Assembly: GCA_009767595.1 (NCBI GenBank)
Contig: VSDK01013795.1
Coordinates: forward strand, 17,022-81,021
Direction: 5' to 3'
Length of the DNA: 64,000 nucleotides
Source: Symbiodinium kawagutii
Taxonomy: Eukaryota > Sar > Dinophyceae > Suessiales > Symbiodiniaceae
Part shown: positions 58,887-64,000 of the stretch, piece by piece
Numbering within the stretch: the stretch's first letter is position 1
Layout: each line of letters opens with the position of its first letter
Notes under the pieces: model-generated
The model's database searches: none
Told to the model about the DNA's origin: nothing
The model's input: only the letters and a program-made list of their open reading frames with translations
Position numbers and translations under genes: made by a program

Positions 58887-59774
58887 GTGAACCTCGTTTT
58901 GTTTGGAAACGAAAGTCATCCTTAGTCATTGTCCACTTGGATTTGTCGGCCTGTAGGTCCGTATTTCGGCTCTCAAATTGCGAGAATGTGTGCGAACAAA
59001 AGGATTGCTGGTTGTTTTTTCAGTCATGGCATATCAGTTCTGGTTTGATGCTGCAACACTGCATCGGATGGATCAAAAAACACACACACACGGAGATATG
59101 TATTTTGATATTCACTTCCACCCCGGGCGGACTTTGTCATCATCATATGCCACCGGTTAAGTTGCGTTCAGACTGGCTATTTGCTGATCATCAAATCATT
59201 GCTCAGATCTGATCAATTTAGCCATACAGAAGTTTTCCAATGCAGCCTTGTCAAATCCCACCCCATGTCACGACTGCTCCATGTGGGAGAGATGTTTATA
59301 TAGGTGTCATTGCTTGTCATGTCTCAAAGTTTAGCCAAAAAAATGCCTGCAACCTTCAAGAAGAGGTGAGGAAAGATACCGATACCTGTTGTTGACGAGC
59401 CGGTGCAGATTTACCAAGGGTCATACTTTAAAGATCAATGGGGAACCTTGGGTCCACCGAAACCCCGAAACCACAGTACCGATAGCGATCCCCACCTCGT
59501 ACCCCAATCCAGGAGCATCATAAACCTTTCTTACCACCCTGAAGCGTACCGATTGCCAGCACAATTTCTGGAGGTTCAGTGGGATGCTTCTTGCAAGCAT
59601 TGACAGGAATGATATTAAGGAATACATGCAATCGTATATGATTCATATTAATGAGTTATAATAACTAGTTAATTCATTACCATGCATATAATTCATAGTA
59701 ATTAGTTAACCACTTAGCTTTCAGGTTTGCAAACGCTTTGGGCAATGGAACACCTTTTTCCACATTTTTCCCTA

Positions 59775-59955
59775 GACTGGCTGTTGGGAGGGAGCGAGGC
59801 TAGGAGCCAGGGGTACTGTACCCAGCTCTAGCCTTTCAAAGGGCCTTCAAAGGGGGAGCGGTTTGGAGCTACCAGGATTCAGTTGGTTTCATACCGGACT
59901 CCGTCTCGTGCAGGAGCTACCAGGCTCGGGTCGTAACTCCAAATGCTAGTATAAC
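59775..59955 (+). repeat. Dispersed repeat, family 3 (copy 3, longest)
   Basis: Combines the parts seen separately at 36975 (GTTGGGAGGGAGCGA...AGCCAGGGGT) and at 47005 (GAGCTACCAGGAT...CGTCTCGTGCAGGAGCTACC), ending in CAAATGCTAGT. Confidence 0.6.
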
Positions 59956-59981
59956 TTCCTCCTGTGGGATTCAATTTTGGG

Positions 59982-60168
59982 TGTTTCTCAAAATGAACCC
60001 TAAAAAAACGCTTAGCTTATTACTCCAAATTTAGGGGTGCCCCTATTTTCAGGGTTCATTCTTAAGTAATAAGCCAATGGATGATTTATCATCCATTACT
60101 ATTAATGAAAATGGAGGTACCCCTATATTAATGGATGATTTAGGGCTACCCCTATGACTTGAGAAACC
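59982..60168. repeat. Inverted-repeat element, family 1 (copy 7, long)
   Basis: TGTTTCTCAAAATGAACCC at the left and CCCCTATGACTTGAGAAACC at the right; the interior contains further inverted pairs (TTAGGGTTC-like, and TTACT/AGTAA). It ends 15-20 bases before the acceptor of the next candidate exon. Confidence 0.65.
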
Positions 60169-60188
60169 ACCCACTGGATCCCAGGCAG

Positions 60189-60318
60189 GGAAGCCACGCC
60201 GCTCACGACGCGGTGTACCTCACGATGTGGACCTCGAAGCGGCTGAAGCTGCGCTGGGAGCTTGAACCACAAGCTGCTGCGATAACCAGGGGCCTGCAGT
60301 ACCGGAGTGATCAGTCCC
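60189..60318 (+). CDS. Exon of unknown gene
   Basis: After acceptor cccaggcag the frame reads GSHAAHDAVYLTMWTSKRLK then LRWELEPQAAAITRGLQYRS with strong bias; a GTGTGG donor follows CAGTCCCTGG. Family not recognised. Confidence 0.5.
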
Positions 60319-60332
60319 TGGGTGTGGACAAT

Positions 60333-60480
60333 CCATGGGATTTTCCAGGGAAACCATGGGGAAACCATGGGATTTTCTGGGGAAACCACTGGGAAATCAT
60401 GGGATTTTTCGAGGGAAACCAGTGGCAAATCATGGGATTTTCGAGGGAAACCAGTGGGAAATCATGGAATCCTCCAGGGA
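60333..60480 (+). repeat. Tandem repeat, about 30-35 bp unit
   Basis: About five units of ATGGGATTTTC.GGGAAACCA spread over 150 bases, in the intron after the candidate exon. Frames through it give repeated NHGIF/GKPW-type peptides. Confidence 0.8.
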
Positions 60481-60723
60481 ATTATGTGTCCAAGCTGCTA
60501 GTGTGATTGGTTGTTTTATTGCTATGTGTTGTTAGTTGTTGTCAACGATTTGTTTCTGGGTATCCATTATTTTGCCTTTGTGTTGGTTGTTCTCCATTCT
60601 TGATTGTTTGCTGCTGATTCTCGGTTGCTGTTTGGTGATGAAGGTTGTTAGTTGCTGTTTGTTGTTTCTCCTTTTTGGTCGTTGTTGCTGTTGGTGTAGT
60701 GATGGTTTCCTTATGTACGTTTT

Positions 60724-60725
60724 GT

Positions 60726-60814
<89 letters not shown>

Positions 60815-61733
60815 NNNNNNNNNNNNNNNNNNNNNNNNNNNNNNNNNNNNNNNNNNNNNNNNNNNNNNNNNNNNNNNNNNNNNNNNNNNNNNNNNNNNNN
60901 NNNNNNNNNNNNNNNNNNNNNNNNNNNNNNNNNNNNNNNNNNNNNNNNNNNNNNNNNNNNNNNNNNNNNNNNNNNNNNNNNNNNNNNNNNNNNNNNNNNN
61001 NNNNNNNNNNNNNNNNNNNNNNNNNNNNNNNNNNNNNNNNNNNNNNNNNNNNNNNNNNNNNNNNNNNNNNNNNNNNNNNNNNNNNNNNNNNNNNNNNNNN
61101 NNNNNNNNNNNNNNNNNNNNNNNNNNNNNNNNNNNNNNNNNNNNNNNNNNNNNNNNNNNNNNNNNNNNNNNNNNNNNNNNNNNNNNNNNNNNNNNNNNNN
61201 NNNNNNNNNNNNNNNNNNNNNNNNNNNNNNNNNNNNNNNNNNNNNNNNNNNNNNNNNNNNNNNNNNNNNNNNNNNNNNNNNNNNNNNNNNNNNNNNNNNN
61301 NNNNNNNNNNNNNNNNNNNNNNNNNNNNNNNNNNNNNNNNNNNNNNNNNNNNNNNNNNNNNNNNNNNNNNNNNNNNNNNNNNNNNNNNNNNNNNNNNNNN
61401 NNNNNNNNNNNNNNNNNNNNNNNNNNNNNNNNNNNNNNNNNNNNNNNNNNNNNNNNNNNNNNNNNNNNNNNNNNNNNNNNNNNNNNNNNNNNNNNNNNNN
61501 NNNNNNNNNNNNNNNNNNNNNNNNNNNNNNNNNNNNNNNNNNNNNNNNNNNNNNNNNNNNNNNNNNNNNNNNNNNNNNNNNNNNNNNNNNNNNNNNNNNN
61601 NNNNNNNNNNNNNNNNNNNNNNNNNNNNNNNNNNNNNNNNNNNNNNNNNNNNNNNNNNNNNNNNNNNNNNNNNNNNNNNNNNNNGTCGTCGTCGTCGTCG
61701 TCGTCGTTGTTGTTGTTGTTGTTGTTGTTGTTA
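60724..61733 (+). repeat. (GTT)n/(GTC)n microsatellite containing an assembly gap
   Basis: About 30 GTT units to 60814, then N to 61684, then GTC units and GTT units. The gap is almost certainly an unresolved microsatellite; long ORFs through it are artefacts. Confidence 0.95.
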
Positions 61734-62128
61734 TTTGCTATTTGGTTTTTGTTGTTGTTATTATTATCGTTGTTGTAGGTTCTTGGATGATGATGGATTA
61801 TGTTTGTTTGTGCTTGCTGGTTGTTGTTCTCATTGTTGCCCGGCGTATGTGCAGCATTCATGTGTCGCTGTTAGTTTTGGTTGGGCTATGGTAATGGCTA
61901 CATGAAGCTACTGTGGGTGGTGGACCTTGGTGTATACCTCTGAAGGCTGAAGCTCTATGAAGCCCTGCGCTTCCCTCACACCTTGGTGCGAAATGCTCAT
62001 ATGATCATTTACTCGCTTCAGTTCGCATATATTTGCAATATCAGTATGTATTTCCAAATTTCCGTTTGCATATTTCAGCTTGCACATGTTTACATAATCC
62101 TTAGTTTGTATTTCCCGGCTTCAGCTTG

Positions 62129-62426
62129 CGATAGATCCAGGTACGAGCAAGATCCAGGCTCTCAATCTGCAGAGAATTTGGTGGATCAAGTGCCTCCTGT
62201 CGAGCTGCCCAGCTGGAGAGATGTCGCTTGTGCCAGCCCAAGCTGTTCCACGGATCCCGATTATTGCGATTGCATCAGCGGTTGCACCTGCCGAAGCTGG
62301 ACCTCCAGTGGAATTCGGAACTTCTATGGGATGATGGCCACGCTAAGCATGCAGCCGAGCTAAGCTTGGTCCTTTCCGACTTTGTTTTGGACTGGTTGGG
62401 CGGGAAGCCTGGTGATATTCAAGCAT
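62129..62426 (+). CDS. Candidate exon(s), frame ambiguous
   Basis: All three frames are partly open. The frame ending at TGA 62424-62426 has the best bias in its second half (HQRLHLPKLDLQWNSELLWD then DGHAKHAAELSLVLSDFVLD). Another frame reads SRYEQDPGSQSAENLVDQVP then PVELPSW after acceptor atccag, with Cys-rich residues following. One exon ending and another frame continuing, or a frame change, cannot be separated. Confidence 0.35.
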
Positions 62427-62449
62427 GATTAGCTGACCAGGTTTGTTTT

Positions 62450-63940
62450 GCAGTTTTGCTTCAGTTTGGTTCCTGACACCCAGCCCTCAGAGTATCTCAG
62501 AGTGCTTGCAAGGTCTTCCCTGGTGTTAGGTACAAACTCTAACCCCAGGAAGGTTTGGCGGTTCTAAGCTTTGACCAGCACAACTCTCCCAAAGGGTTTG
62601 AGTTCAGCTGAGTCTTTTTTTTATAACGGGAAAATCGTGCAGAAGGCACATCCCGAACCTACAAGGGCATGCGCACGCCCACAACTAGCCCTTTCCTCCA
62701 ACAGGAACAAGGCTTGGGCGTCAATTTTTGGTCCGCCCTACAATGCTCAGATTTTGTAAAGATTAGCATTGATTTGGTACATGCAGGTGTTTCCAGAGCA
62801 TGTTGAGCCTGAAGATGCACCAGACTGCATTCATTTGCATTCTGTTCTCGGAGAAATCAGGGTCCCATATTTCAGGAAACGCCCACGCGAAGTCCAAGCT
62901 AGCAGGCCATTGAAGTTTTAAGTCAATGCCTTGCCGGGAGTGACTGTCCAGCGCGCCCTTTGCAGTTAAGAGACACGCTTGCTCGGATGAGACTTGTTTT
63001 TGGTAGGATGTGACAGGTGGTGATCATCAAAGGTGCTGTGGTGCAACTTGCCGTGGTGGCAAAGTTTAGAATAGTGAGCCTCGAATCCTTTGGGAAAGAA
63101 ATTGAAAATCCACCATATCCACCCCAAAATGTTAAGCATATTAAGCCAAAAGAAGCTCCCAGCGTCTCCCAACAATTAAGCATAATTAGCTGGTCAATAC
63201 GATTGATGATATGATCCTGTATGTTTTGACCGGGTCGTGGCACATGGAATCACACCATGATGAGCCATTGCACCACTCACTGCTACTGATCGGTGAAGGT
63301 AGTCTTCTCATAGGCACCCCGGCCAACGCTGCACTGGTGCCTCGGGGTCATGTGAATAGTTCCTGAGGGCAACCACAGGCAGCCTCTCATATCCCGACAG
63401 CATCCCTAAGGTGCTTGAATGTGCTCGATCATGCTCGATCTAATATGTGTTCATAATTTGTTTGGATCATTGGAATTATTTGTGTGTCTCAATGCTTTTG
63501 ACCCCTCAATCTCTCTTGGAGTCCTTTGAGGATCACGAAAAACAAACTTTCCTATCTATCCTTCGGTGGCACATGGTTGAGCAATGAGTATCACCTTGGC
63601 TGCCCCAACCATGTGCCGAGGTTGGCTGAGGTTATAGTCATTGCTTTGCTGGGGTGCTGCCCATCACTTGGACAGCTGCCAAAAGCACATTCTGAGAGGA
63701 TTGAGGTGTATGGTCTCGTGGGTTCATGCGGAGTAAACGGATGAAACCGGGTAGCCCTCCTGTGCAGTGGATATGGTGAGGCTTGTGCAATATAAGCCAC
63801 CTTGGTACATGTTGGGATGTCAAGGAATGAGGGATGTGCCCTAGAGCGATTTGTCAAACAAAGCCTCGAATCATTGAGATAGCACAGCTGTTGCCCCCAG
63901 CTTCCGAACTTCTGTGCTTTTGGTGGTGCCTGGTGCGAGG
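62450..63940. other. Gene-free stretch
   Basis: No supported feature on either strand. Confidence 0.35.
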
Positions 63941-63946
63941 TTCCAG

Positions 63947-64000
63947 GTGGCCCCATGTCCGACGCGGAAGTCGCTGCGCTGGTCATGTGGCTTGACTCAC
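63947..64000 (+). CDS. Exon cut by the right edge of the window
   Basis: After acceptor gttccag the frame reads GPMSDAEVAALVMWLDS with strong bias and runs off the window. Unknown gene. Confidence 0.4.
   Translation, partial: MAPCPTRKSLRWSCGLTH

Noticed and set aside
60536..61894. Two or three frames of more than 370 codons in both directions
   Set aside because: They run through an N-gap and a GTT/GTC microsatellite.

Overview
The window looks like nuclear DNA of a dinoflagellate, most probably a Symbiodiniaceae-type alga. The reasons are: every coding stretch I can support is on the plus strand (one-way gene array); genes are cut into many short GC-rich exons by introns that end in AG but begin with GT, GC or GA; introns and spacers are AT-richer and full of triplet microsatellites and short inverted-repeat elements; and the protein families are eukaryotic. 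No bacterial operon, phage, CRISPR array, rRNA or recognisable tRNA is present. Genus is inference. The gene models below were built by hand from reading frame, protein-family motifs and intron phase.

Layout. 1-2.3 kb: an intronless GC-rich ORF of unknown, acidic, low-complexity protein. 6.4-6.7 kb: a WW-domain exon. 7.5-11.6 kb: a five-exon prolyl-4-hydroxylase-like Fe(II)/2-oxoglutarate (2OG) oxygenase. 12.4-17.9 kb: unassigned exons, two of them running directly into copies of one inverted-repeat element that starts at the splice donor. 21.7-23.1 kb: two exons resembling pieces of an actin-like fold. 24.2-38.1 kb: isolated exons of unknown genes, a small Cys/His-rich ORF and large GAT repeats. 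38.5-39.4 kb: an AlkB-like oxygenase with intact HxD...H...RX5R residues. 40.7-44.1 kb: a seven-exon gene joining a helix-turn-helix to a divergent AlkB-like domain. 45.6 kb: a UBA-domain exon. 46.6-49.4 kb: a nine-exon RluA-family pseudouridine synthase, interrupted by a short N-gap that is probably false. 52.4-58.9 kb: a predicted secreted protein with an N-formylglutamate-amidohydrolase-like domain followed by an EGF-like module. 60-64 kb: an isolated exon, a GTT microsatellite broken by an 870-base N-gap, and two more candidate exons, the last cut by the window edge.

The four best multi-exon models (P4H-like, HTH-AlkB, RluA, amidohydrolase-EGF) each give a total coding length divisible by three when exon phases are added, which is independent support for the splice sites. 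Functionally the region is mixed, but three Fe(II)/2OG oxygenases and one pseudouridine synthase suggest chemistry on nucleic acids and proteins; nothing shows they act in one pathway. Two short inverted-repeat families (family 1, about 85-190 bp, ends like GTTTCTCAAAATAGGG; family 2, about 100-160 bp, ends like GTTGGTGG/CCACCAACCAG) recur, often inside introns and close to splice sites.
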